Source of the DNA: Streptomyces chattanoogensis
GTDB lineage: Bacteria; Actinomycetota; Actinomycetes; Streptomycetales; Streptomycetaceae
Direction: 5' to 3'
DNA: 64,000 nt
Assembly (NCBI RefSeq): GCF_001294335.1
Contig: NZ_LGKG01000140.1
Coordinates: 41,015-105,014, forward strand
Shown one piece after another: positions 45,635 through 53,314 of this stretch. The notes under the pieces are model-generated. The model was not told where the DNA came from. It searched no databases and saw only the letters and a list, made by a program, of their open reading frames with translations. Within the stretch, counting starts at the first letter, position 1, and every line of letters starts with the position of its first letter. The position numbers and the translations under genes are program-made.

Positions 45635-46794
45635 CCCGCAGGTCTCACCCCGTCGTTCTGCTGCGCCGCCTCTTCGTCACCGCAGCGGCCTTCGGCACGG
45701 GCTTCCTGCTGCTCTCCACCCTGGGCCATGCCGCCGGCCACCCGGCCTCGGCCGACGATTCGCTGGCCCGTCTGCTGTGGTGTGCCGCGCCGCTCGCCGC
45801 CACCGCCCAGCTCGCCGCATCCGTGGCCCGCACGGACCCGGCCGCCCGTCTCCACCGCGGGATGGCCGCCGCCGGCCTCGGCCCCCTCCGGCTGGCCCTG
45901 CTCGCCGCGGCCTCCACCGCGCTGTTCTGCCTCCTCGGCGTCCTCCTCTCCCTGCTTGCCTTCCTCCGCCTCCGCGGTGACCTCGGCGGCGCCCCGTCCA
46001 CGGCCGCCGGGGGGTTCGGCATCGGCTCCGACGTGCTGGGCACGGGCCACCCGTTCCCGCTCGTCGGCGCCCTGATGCTGCTGTCGATCGTCCCGCTGAC
46101 CGCCGCCGCCACGACCGCCGTGGCCCTGCGCCCCCGCAGCGCCGACATCTCTCCCGAGGCAGAGGCTCCCACCAAGGCGGCCAACCCCTCGGGACTCCCC
46201 TGGGGCATGGCCCTGACGGCGGCAGGCCTGGCCATCGAGGCCTACGCCAGCCGCGGCACCGTCACCTCCGGCGGACTGCTGCCGCTGCCCGGCCGGCTGG
46301 TCAGCAGCCCCCCGGGCGTCCTGAGCGGCTGGGCACTGTCCACCGTCGGCCTCGTCCTGGCCGGCCCCGGCCTGGTGCACCTGTGCGGCCGCCTTCTGTG
46401 CGCGGGACGCCCCGGCGGGCTGCGCCTGCTCGCCGGACGCGTGCTCCAGGAGGAGTCACGCCGCCTGGGGCGCCCGCTCGGCGTGCTGTGCGCGGTCGCC
46501 TCCGCCACCTATGCAGCGGTGCATGTGTACGACACCGAGCACACCCGTCCCTACGGTCCACTCACCGCCGTCGGCGCGACCGTCGTCGTCGCCTGCGTCA
46601 CCGCCAGCGCACTCACCGCGGCGCTCGAATCCCGCTCGGCCCGCGCCCGGACCACGGCCGCCCTGCGCCGCCTCGGCGCGCCCGGCTCGACCCTCCGTCG
46701 CGCCGCTGCCCTGCGCGCCGCGGCGGTGGGGATCGTGGTGGGACCGCTGACCTGGGCCGTTGCCGAAATGGCCACGCTTCCTTTGCTGCGCTGA
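45616..46794 (+). CDS. FtsX-like ABC transporter membrane subunit
   Basis: About 392 residues with eight to ten membrane helices. The C-terminal part, RRLGAPGSTLRRAAALRAAAVGI (in pieces), is the FtsX/MacB-type coupling helix, which contacts the ATPase. It starts at a GTG inside the end of the ATPase gene (19-base overlap), so the two are translated together and form one exporter-type complex. Substrate unknown. A short GC-rich stretch separates it from the convergent RidA gene. Confidence 0.8.
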   Translation: MLALRLARRSHPVVLLRRLFVTAAAFGTGFLLLSTLGHAAGHPASADDSLARLLWCAAPLAATAQLAASVARTDPAARLHRGMAAAGLGPLRLALLAAASTALFCLLGVLLSLLAFLRLRGDLGGAPSTAAGGFGIGSDVLGTGHPFPLVGALMLLSIVPLTAAATTAVALRPRSADISPEAEAPTKAANPSGLPWGMALTAAGLAIEAYASRGTVTSGGLLPLPGRLVSSPPGVLSGWALSTVGLVLAGPGLVHLCGRLLCAGRPGGLRLLAGRVLQEESRRLGRPLGVLCAVASATYAAVHVYDTEHTRPYGPLTAVGATVVVACVTASALTAALESRSARARTTAALRRLGAPGSTLRRAAALRAAAVGIVVGPLTWAVAEMATLPLLR

Positions 46795-46851
46795 GGAGCC
46801 GGAGGTCCGCTGAGGGGCTGGGGTCCGCTGAGAGGCGGGGACAGCGGCCGC

Positions 46852-47268
46852 TCAGCGGGCCAGGGCCGTGGCCTCCACCTCTATTCGCCAGTCCGGCCGG
46901 GCCAGCGACGACACCTCCAGCAGCGTGTCGGCCGGATAGGGCTCGGACAGGAACTCGCCCCGCAGGGCGATGACGTGCTCGAGATCGGCGGCCATGTCCG
47001 TGACAAAGATGCCCACCTTCACCACGTCGGCGAGCGAGGCGCCCGCCTCGGCGAGAACCCTGGCGACGTTCGCGAACGCCTGCCGCCCCTGAGTGAGGAA
47101 GTCGTCCGAGACGGTCCGCCCGCGTTCGTCGATTCCCGCCTGCCCGGAGACGTGGATCAGGCCACCCGCTTTGATCGCCTGCGAGATCTTGTACGGCTCG
47201 TACCAGTCCGGCGTGGTGGCGATTCGCTCGATCTCCGCCGCCCCATGAGCCTTTGCAACGCCGTTCAT
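46852..47268 (-). CDS. RidA family protein
   Basis: A 138-residue YjgF/YER057c/UK114-type protein. It has GLIHVSGQAGID, GRQAFANVARVLAEAGASLADVVKV (in pieces), and the C-terminal IEVEATALAR. Family members remove reactive enamine/imine intermediates such as 2-aminoacrylate from PLP enzymes. The ATG at 47268 has GGGGGAG at a good distance; a GTG at 47274 is possible. It is divergent from a MarR regulator with a palindromic region between, a layout typical of a regulator and its target. Confidence 0.9.
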   Translation of the reverse strand: MNGVAKAHGAAEIERIATTPDWYEPYKISQAIKAGGLIHVSGQAGIDERGRTVSDDFLTQGRQAFANVARVLAEAGASLADVVKVGIFVTDMAADLEHVIALRGEFLSEPYPADTLLEVSSLARPDWRIEVEATALAR

Positions 47269-47294
47269 CGGCACACCACTCCCCCTGCGTTCCT

Positions 47295-47325
47295 ATGTAC
47301 ACGCATCTCTTGCATGTGCATACAT
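47295..47325. promoter_or_regulatory. Imperfect palindrome between ridA-like and marR-like genes
   Basis: ATGTACACGCAT (47295-47306) and ATGTGCATACAT (47314-47325) form an imperfect inverted repeat around CTCTTGC. A third ATGTAC follows at 47338. The region is AT-richer than its surroundings and is a good candidate MarR operator. Confidence 0.55.
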
Positions 47326-47389
47326 AAGTTTCAGGTGCATGTACGCTGCTGTCAAGCGCTCAGCGGAAAAACGCGGAAGAAAGCAGAAG

Positions 47390-47800
47390 ATGATGGACGC
47401 GGAGCACTGGGACCGGTTCGGCGCACTGCACACACGAGTGGAACAGGAGCTGGCCAAGGCCCTCCAGCAGCACCACAGCATCGGGCTGTCGGAGTACCGC
47501 GCGCTGGCGCGACTCGCCGAGGCTGATGACGGCGAGCTACGCATGCAGGAGCTTGCCGACCTGATCGGCCTCAACCAGAGTTCCGTGAGCCGGCTGGCCT
47601 CCCGCCTGGAGTCGTCCGGGCTCACCCGCCGTGACCTGTGCCCGAAGGACCGGCGCGGCGTCTACAGCGTGATCACGGACGAGGGGCGCGACGTCCAGCA
47701 GAAGGCACGCCCCACGTACGACAGCGCCCTGCGCGCCGCACTCGACGCGGCAGCCGAAGACGGCCACCTCGGTCCGCTGGTGGAAGTCCTGCGGGCCTAA
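47390..47800 (+). CDS. MarR family transcriptional regulator
   Basis: About 136 residues. The winged helix-turn-helix is clear: GLSEYRALARLAEADD, LRMQELADLIGLNQSSVSRLASRLE and the wing RRDLCPKDRRGVYSVIT (in pieces). Start: ATG at 47390 after GGAAGAAAGCAGAAG; an upstream ATG at 47339 would lie inside the operator. It probably represses itself and the divergent ridA-like gene. The next gene begins one base after the stop. Confidence 0.9.
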   Translation: MMDAEHWDRFGALHTRVEQELAKALQQHHSIGLSEYRALARLAEADDGELRMQELADLIGLNQSSVSRLASRLESSGLTRRDLCPKDRRGVYSVITDEGRDVQQKARPTYDSALRAALDAAAEDGHLGPLVEVLRA

Positions 47801-47801
47801 C

Positions 47802-48956
47802 ATGGCGGGCGTGCAGCCGAATTCAGAGCCCCCAGCCTCCCGCCGGGCCCACGACGGCGACTACGAGATCGAGTCCCTTGCGGAGTTCGACCGGGTCGTC
47901 ACCTCGGGCAGCCTCGCCGGACACCGCATCCAGTCGGTCGATCTGACGGACCGTACGTTCGCGCTGCTCAGCACCGACACCACCGAGTCCGTGTTCCTCG
48001 GCTGCGCCATGGAGCCGGACGCCGCCGCCAAGGTGCGGGCCGGCGGTGCGCTGGTCTTCCCGCCCATACCGGATCTGCCGTTCAACCCCTACCGCGGCAG
48101 CCTGTACGGACCGGACGAGCTGTTCGAGGGTCTGACCGACGCCGGATACGAAGCCACCCCGGACGCGCGCACCTACCACTGGTACCAGGAGACCAGGACG
48201 GACGGCGATGTCTTCGCCTCGATGCTGCGCAGCATCCACGACGACGCCGTCTCCGACGCCCTGGACGAGCATCTCGCCGGTGCGCGGGTGGTGGGCGTCA
48301 TGGGCGGACACGCCATGGAACGCGGTTCCGCGGCCTATGCAGGCGCCGCCCGGCTCGGCCGCCGGCTCACCCGCGACGGCCTGACCGTCGCGACGGGTGG
48401 CGGACCCGGCGCGATGGAGGCGGCGAACCTCGGGGCGTACGCCGCGCCCTTCGAGGACACCATGCTCGACTCGGCACTGGAACTCCTGGCCAAGGCGCCG
48501 CACTTCACCCCCTCCGTCACGGACTGGGCGCGGGCCGCCTTCGAGGTCCGCCGGAGCTGGCCCGGCGGCAACTCCTCGGTCGGCGTCCCCACCTGGTTCT
48601 ACGGACACGAGCCGCCCAACGCCTTCGCTTCCCATATCGCGAAGTACTTCGTCAATGCGGTGCGTGAGGACGGGCTGCTGGCCCGCTCGAACGCCGGAGT
48701 GGTGTACCTTCCCGGCGCCGCCGGAACAGTGCAGGAAATCTTCGACAATGCCACCCCGAACTACTATGAGTCCCGTGGCGAGCCGACTCCGATGGTGCTG
48801 GTGAACCGCGACCACTGGACCGAGAAGCTGCCCGCCTGGCCGCTGCTGCAGGCGCTCTCCGCGGACCGTGCGATGGCGCCGCGGATCGCGCTGGTCGATT
48901 CGGTGGACGAGGTCCCCGACGCGCTGGCCCGTCTCGCGTCCGGGCCGGCTTCCTGA
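47802..48956 (+). CDS. LOG family / Rossmann-fold nucleotide-binding protein
   Basis: A 384-residue protein. The second half has the lysine-decarboxylase-like LOG fold: VVGVMGGHAMERG, VATGGGPGAMEAANLGAY and VYLPGAAGTVQEIFDN, the last being a variant of the PGGxGT-x-x-E motif with Ala in place of the second Gly. LOG proteins release cytokinin-type bases from nucleotides. The first 130 residues are an added domain found in the longer actinomycete form. It follows the MarR gene at one base distance, so the two may be co-transcribed. Confidence 0.85.
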   Translation: MAGVQPNSEPPASRRAHDGDYEIESLAEFDRVVTSGSLAGHRIQSVDLTDRTFALLSTDTTESVFLGCAMEPDAAAKVRAGGALVFPPIPDLPFNPYRGSLYGPDELFEGLTDAGYEATPDARTYHWYQETRTDGDVFASMLRSIHDDAVSDALDEHLAGARVVGVMGGHAMERGSAAYAGAARLGRRLTRDGLTVATGGGPGAMEAANLGAYAAPFEDTMLDSALELLAKAPHFTPSVTDWARAAFEVRRSWPGGNSSVGVPTWFYGHEPPNAFASHIAKYFVNAVREDGLLARSNAGVVYLPGAAGTVQEIFDNATPNYYESRGEPTPMVLVNRDHWTEKLPAWPLLQALSADRAMAPRIALVDSVDEVPDALARLASGPAS

Positions 48957-49014
48957 CCGAGTCGGGCCACCGAGTCGGCATCCGCCCTGGCGCATCGGTC
49001 CAGTACACCCTCCC

Positions 49015-49037
49015 CTTGATCCACTTCTTGATCCACT
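49015..49037. repeat. CTTGATCCACT direct repeats
   Basis: Exact copies at 49015-49025 and 49027-49037 (12-bp period) in the 200-base gap before the DMT transporter gene. The same gap has a near-tandem ACCGAGTCGG pair around 48957-48979. Confidence 0.55.
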
Positions 49038-49111
49038 GCGCGGCCCGAGATCCACGAGATCTCTTTGCTCACGAGAGGCAACTGCCGCCCCGAAATGCGC
49101 GTCTGCCAAGC

Positions 49112-49131
49112 CAGGTAATGAACAGGTAATG
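49112..49131. repeat. CAGGTAATG direct repeats
   Basis: Exact copies at 49112-49120 and 49123-49131 (11-bp period), 27-46 bases upstream of the DMT transporter start. The 11-bp period puts both on one face of the helix. Confidence 0.5.
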
Positions 49132-49157
49132 CACGCAGTGCGCGAACGGAGCTCTTG

Positions 49158-50156
49158 GTGATCATCGGCCTTCTGACGGCCGTAGCGGCATCGGCCTGCT
49201 ACGGCACGGGTTCGGTCCTGCAGGCAGTGGGTTCGCGTAAATCCGCCCGCCAGGAGGCGGCTGCCGCCTCGACCTCCGGCGTCACCCAGCATGGCGGCCC
49301 CAGCCTGTCGTCCACCGCCAAAGCCGCCGTGACCTGGGAGTTCATGGTCGGCACGGTGCTGGACTTCATAGGGTTCGGGCTCGGTGCACTCGCCGCCCGG
49401 CTGCTGCCGCTGTTCCTCTCCCAGACGGTGATCAGCGCCAATCTCGTGATCACGGCAGTGCTGAGCATCAAGCTCCTCGGCATCCGGCTCACCCGGCCGG
49501 AATGGGCCTCCATCGCCGTGGTCTGTTCGGCTTTGGTACTGCTCGCCACGGCCGCGGGGCCGGAAGGCGGCGGCCACACCCCGATCGCCGGCCACTGGTG
49601 GCTGCTGGCCGCGTCCATCGCGGTCATCGGCGGCGGCACCCTGATCGTGCGCCTCCTGGGCGGCCGGGCCGCGATCCTCGCGGGCCTGCTCTCCGGCCTG
49701 GGCTTCGGCGCACTCGGCGTCGGCGTACGCGTGCTGAACGGCGTCGAACCGTTCAACCTGTCGTCCCTCCTCGGCGACCCCGCTCTCTACGCCATCCTCA
49801 TCGCGGGCATCGGCGGGATGTACCTGCACACCGTCGCCCTCCAGATCGGCTCGGTGAACGGCGCCACGGCAGCCCTGGTCGTGGGCGAGACCGTGGTGCC
49901 GGGCATTCTCGGCGTGCTGTGGCTGGGGGACTCCTCCCGGCCGGGCTTCGCATGGGTTGCCGTCCTCGGCTTCGTAGTGGCTGTGGCCGGGGCCGTCGCG
50001 GTCGCCTGGTGCGGAGAGCCGGAGGCGGAGGCCGTACCTGCGACGGCAGGCGGTACGCACTCGCCGGACGGGCCCTTGACCGACGACGGCTCGGCGCCGG
50101 GCGATGACGCGCAGCAGCCCTCCCAGTCCCTGGCCGGCAATCGCGCCGGCTCCTGA
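49158..50156 (+). CDS. DMT/EamA-type membrane transporter
   Basis: A 332-residue protein with about nine to ten membrane helices, beginning IIGLLTAVAASACYGTGSVLQ. The repeat structure and the segments LLPLFLSQTVISANLVITAVLS and GATAALVVGETVVPGILGVLWLGD (in pieces) fit drug/metabolite-type carriers (DUF4267/EamA-like). Substrate unknown. The C-terminal tail is Asp/Gly/Ser-rich. The GTG at 49158 is preceded by GGAG at ten bases; TTG 49155 would add one residue. Confidence 0.8.
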   Translation: MIIGLLTAVAASACYGTGSVLQAVGSRKSARQEAAAASTSGVTQHGGPSLSSTAKAAVTWEFMVGTVLDFIGFGLGALAARLLPLFLSQTVISANLVITAVLSIKLLGIRLTRPEWASIAVVCSALVLLATAAGPEGGGHTPIAGHWWLLAASIAVIGGGTLIVRLLGGRAAILAGLLSGLGFGALGVGVRVLNGVEPFNLSSLLGDPALYAILIAGIGGMYLHTVALQIGSVNGATAALVVGETVVPGILGVLWLGDSSRPGFAWVAVLGFVVAVAGAVAVAWCGEPEAEAVPATAGGTHSPDGPLTDDGSAPGDDAQQPSQSLAGNRAGS

Positions 50157-50470
50157 TACGAACGGCCCCGACCCACTCCCCTCGCACCCGCTGATGCGCG
50201 GCCCGGCACACTCCCACCCCCGGCCGCGCCCCGAGCCGCGAAGGGCTGCGTCGCCCCATGCAGGTACAGACTTCAACTTCGCCTCGAATAGAGCGTGTTG
50301 ATTGTTCATGAGACCCCTTTTCTCGTCCTGATCACGAGGCTACGGACGGCGGGATCGCACGACGTCAAACGACGAACCGAACTCTGGCGTCAACCCGTGG
50401 CATGACACTCGTCCGATGGATCAACCCGTGCGGCGACGCGGCGGAGACCGCTCAGCCGAAAAATAAAGGC
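50157..50470. other. 314-base gap before the sensor kinase gene
   Basis: No convincing gene. An AT-richer stretch at 50260-50330 and CGACGTCAAACGACG-like sequence at 50359-50374 may hold the promoter of the sensor kinase operon. An ATG at 50402 in the kinase frame is an alternative start. Confidence 0.4.
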
Positions 50471-51502
50471 ATGAGCAAACCACTCCGGCAGCGGCTGCGA
50501 GCGTGGGTCGCCTCGCCTTCTTGTCCCTGGGTCTCCGGCGGAGCCCTGACCGCGCTCGCGGTGGTGGAGCTGGCGGTCGTGCCTGGGCATTCGTCGGCGG
50601 TCGCGCTCGGCGTACTGGTGTCCACGGCAGCACTGTCGTGGCGGCGTTCACGGCCGGGCGTCGGGGCCCTGGTCGCGGGTGGCACCGTTCTCTCTCTCGG
50701 CGTGAATCTGTGGCACACATCGACGTGGGGCGGACACTCCTCTTCCCTGGGCCTGTTCACCGAGTGGTTGGCGCTGACCATGGCGATCGCCGCGGCGGTG
50801 GCGATGGGAGATGCCGTACGCGCCCGCGAAGAGACGCAGCGCGAGCGGGAGGACGCCCGGACACGGCAGATCACGATGGAGCGACAACAGGCAACCGATG
50901 CCGAACGGGCAGCGTTCGCACGGGAGTTGCACGATGTCGTCTCGCACTCCGTTTCGCTGATCGCGGTTCAGGCGGAGAGCGCCACGTACACCGTCCCTGG
51001 ACTCTCGCCTCAGGCCCGCGACAGCTTCCAGCAGATCGCCGCGTCCGCCCGCTCGTCAATGGCGGAGCTGCGCCGACTGCTGGGTGTGCTGCGGACCGGT
51101 CCGGACGACAAGGCCGGGACCGCTCCCCAGCCGACCCTGGCGGCGCTGGACGACCTCATAACGCAGCACCGCTCGGTGGGCGGTGAGGTCGAACTGCGCG
51201 TCAGCGGTGACCGCATGGCGCTGCCGACCTCCTGGGAGCTGTCCGCATACCGCATCGTGCAGGAGGGGCTCGCCAACGCACGCCGGCATGCCCCGGGCGC
51301 TCGTGCAGTGGTGGAGATCGGCTACCGGCCCGACCGACTGGCGGTGCGGATCACGGACGACGGACCAGGCCCGACGGGCGCGGTCCACTCCGGTCATGGT
51401 CTGGCCGGGATGCAGGAGCGGGCGGCGCTGCTCGGCGGGAATCTCAGCGCCGGCCCCGGGCCCGACGGCGGATTTCTCGTAGAGGCGGAATTCCCTTGGT
51501 GA
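50471..51502 (+). CDS. Two-component sensor histidine kinase (NarL-type partner)
   Basis: A 343-residue kinase of the HisKA_3 family. Four short membrane helices in the first 115 residues (GGALTALAVVELAVV, ALGVLVSTAALSW, VGALVAGGTVLSLGV and a fourth), then a coiled stretch rich in Arg/Glu, the phosphorylation motif RELHDVVSHSV (His154), and a HATPase domain with VQEGLANARRHAPGA and ITDDGPG. No extracellular sensor domain is seen, so it may sense membrane state. The end overlaps the regulator start by four bases (GTGA). Confidence 0.9.
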   Translation: MSKPLRQRLRAWVASPSCPWVSGGALTALAVVELAVVPGHSSAVALGVLVSTAALSWRRSRPGVGALVAGGTVLSLGVNLWHTSTWGGHSSSLGLFTEWLALTMAIAAAVAMGDAVRAREETQREREDARTRQITMERQQATDAERAAFARELHDVVSHSVSLIAVQAESATYTVPGLSPQARDSFQQIAASARSSMAELRRLLGVLRTGPDDKAGTAPQPTLAALDDLITQHRSVGGEVELRVSGDRMALPTSWELSAYRIVQEGLANARRHAPGARAVVEIGYRPDRLAVRITDDGPGPTGAVHSGHGLAGMQERAALLGGNLSAGPGPDGGFLVEAEFPW

Positions 51503-52182
51503 TCAGAGCAATTGTCGCCGACGACCAGGCGGTCGTCCGCACAGCATTCGTCAACCTCCTGGGCACCCAGGACGACATCGAAGTGGTGGGTGAGGCGGAG
51601 GACGGGGTCCAAGCGATTCGCGTCGCCGCGGAGCGGCGCCCTGACCTGGCCTTACTCGACATCCGGATGCCCCACAAGAACGGTATCGAGGCGGCCCGTG
51701 AAATCACCCGGGCGTCCAACGGCGCGACCAAGGCGCTGATGCTCACGACGTTCGGGCTGGACGAGTACGTCTATGACGCGCTGTCGGCCGGGGCCAGCGG
51801 GTTCCTCCTCAAGGACACGACCTTTCCCGAACTCCTGCATGCGGTACGGGTCGTGGCCGAAGGCAATGCCCTGCTGGCGCCGGAGCTGACCAAGCGGCTG
51901 GTCGCGGCCTTCGTCAGACAACGGGCTGCGCCGGTGCCGGTCCGCACTGTCGAGGAACTGACGGCCCGCGAGGTGGAGGTGCTCGTCCAGATCGCTCAAG
52001 GGCTGTCCAACGCGGAGATCGCCGCGCGTCTGACGATCTCCGACCACACCGTGAAAACGCATATCAACAGGCTCTTCGCGAAGATGGGCCTCCGTGACCG
52101 CGCCCAGGCGGTGATCCTCGCCTACGAGCTCGGCCTGGTGGTCCCGCAGGGCAAGCGACCCGATTCCCTCCCCCGCCCATAG
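51499..52182 (+). CDS. LuxR/NarL-type response regulator, contains a TTA codon
   Basis: A 227-residue regulator: receiver domain with the phospho-acceptor Asp54 (ALLDIRMP) and conserved VADDQ, then a LuxR-type helix-turn-helix (LTAREVEVLVQIAQGLSN and ISDHTVKTHINRLFAKMGL). Leu52, two residues before Asp54, is encoded by TTA at 51652-51654. In Streptomyces TTA needs the bldA tRNA, so output is likely restricted to late growth or differentiation. The GTG at 51499 overlaps the kinase stop. It converges with the thiamine transporter operon. Confidence 0.93.
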   Translation: MIRAIVADDQAVVRTAFVNLLGTQDDIEVVGEAEDGVQAIRVAAERRPDLALLDIRMPHKNGIEAAREITRASNGATKALMLTTFGLDEYVYDALSAGASGFLLKDTTFPELLHAVRVVAEGNALLAPELTKRLVAAFVRQRAAPVPVRTVEELTAREVEVLVQIAQGLSNAEIAARLTISDHTVKTHINRLFAKMGLRDRAQAVILAYELGLVVPQGKRPDSLPRP

Positions 52183-52243
52183 GAGCAGTCCAGCATCTCA
52201 GGAGCCCCACATGACACAGGCACGGCAGCGATATCTCTCGTGG

Positions 52244-53314
52244 TTAACCCGCCGTGGCGTCCAAGATCACCACGTCCTGCGCCGCGAAGGCAATGCCCAC
52301 TTCCTCTCCGGTCTCCGGCGCGTTCTGCAGTGCGCAGGCCGCCTCCAGCTGCGGTCCGGCGGCCGGCTGGAGGAGCAGCGCGACATGGGTTCCCCGGAAC
52401 GTCCGGGCCGCGACCGTACACGGCAGCCCCTCCCGGGCCGACGTCAGCCGCACTCCGGCAGGCCGTACGAGCAGACGGCACGGTCCGTCCGTGGTGCCGT
52501 CCGGAACCGGCACCTTGCCCCATGGGGTGACAGCGACGTCCCCCTGCACCGTAGCCTCGACCACATTGTCGAAACCGAGGAAACGGGCGACGAATTCGGT
52601 GGCGGGACGCTGCCACACCTCCAGCGGGGTACCGGTCTGGGCGATCCGCCCGTCCTGCATCACGACGACCCGGTCGGCCAGCGCGAACGCCTCTCCCTGG
52701 TCATGCGTGACGGCGAGCACGGTCGTACCCAACTCCCGGAAGAGCCTCCGGAGTTCGGCGACCAGGCGCTCACGCAGACCGCGGTCGAGCTGGCCGAGCG
52801 GCTCGTCCAGCATCAGCAGCCGGGGCTGCGGGGCGAGCGCGCGGGCGAGGGCGACCCGCTGCTGCTCACCGCCGGACAGCGAGGCGATGGCGCGCCGCTG
52901 TGCACCCGGCAGCCCGACGAGATCCAGCAGTTCGGTGACCGTACGCTCCTGGTCGGCGCGCGAGGCGCCCCGCATCCGCAGCCCGAAGGCAACATTTCCC
53001 GCGACATCGCGCTGCGGGAAGAGCTGGTGGTCCTGGAACATCAGCCCGACGCCACGCCGGTGCGTGGGCACCCCTGCCTGATCCCGGCCTTCCAGCAATA
53101 CCCGTCCTTCATCGGCCGGTTGAAGTCCGGCCACGACTCGCAGAAGCGTCGATTTGCCACTGCCGCTCGGCCCCAGCACGCACACGATTTCCTGCGCGGC
53201 GACCTCCAGATCCACCGCGTCGAGCGCCGGACGCACACCAGGCTTGCCGAAGCGGACGGTCACCCCGCCCAGCCGCAGCAACTGCCGCGTCGTGGTATCG
53301 GCTGCTACCGACAT
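52244..53314 (-). CDS. thiQ: Thiamine ABC transporter ATP-binding protein
   Basis: A 356-residue ATPase with Walker A GPSGSGKST, signature LSGGEQQRVALARAL and Walker B LLMLDEPLGQLD, all intact, plus a C-terminal TOBE-like extension of about 120 residues that the short E. coli ThiQ lacks. It follows the permease gene directly (TAG then ATG). Assignment to thiamine rests on operon position behind the TPP riboswitch and the ThiB-type binding protein; the sequence alone also fits iron(III) transporters. Confidence 0.88.
   Translation of the reverse strand: MSVAADTTTRQLLRLGGVTVRFGKPGVRPALDAVDLEVAAQEIVCVLGPSGSGKSTLLRVVAGLQPADEGRVLLEGRDQAGVPTHRRGVGLMFQDHQLFPQRDVAGNVAFGLRMRGASRADQERTVTELLDLVGLPGAQRRAIASLSGGEQQRVALARALAPQPRLLMLDEPLGQLDRGLRERLVAELRRLFRELGTTVLAVTHDQGEAFALADRVVVMQDGRIAQTGTPLEVWQRPATEFVARFLGFDNVVEATVQGDVAVTPWGKVPVPDGTTDGPCRLLVRPAGVRLTSAREGLPCTVAARTFRGTHVALLLQPAAGPQLEAACALQNAPETGEEVGIAFAAQDVVILDATAG

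Noticed and set aside
47823..50309. An 828-codon minus-strand frame
   Set aside because: Mirror of the LOG-family and DMT transporter genes, both of which have normal codon use and motifs.
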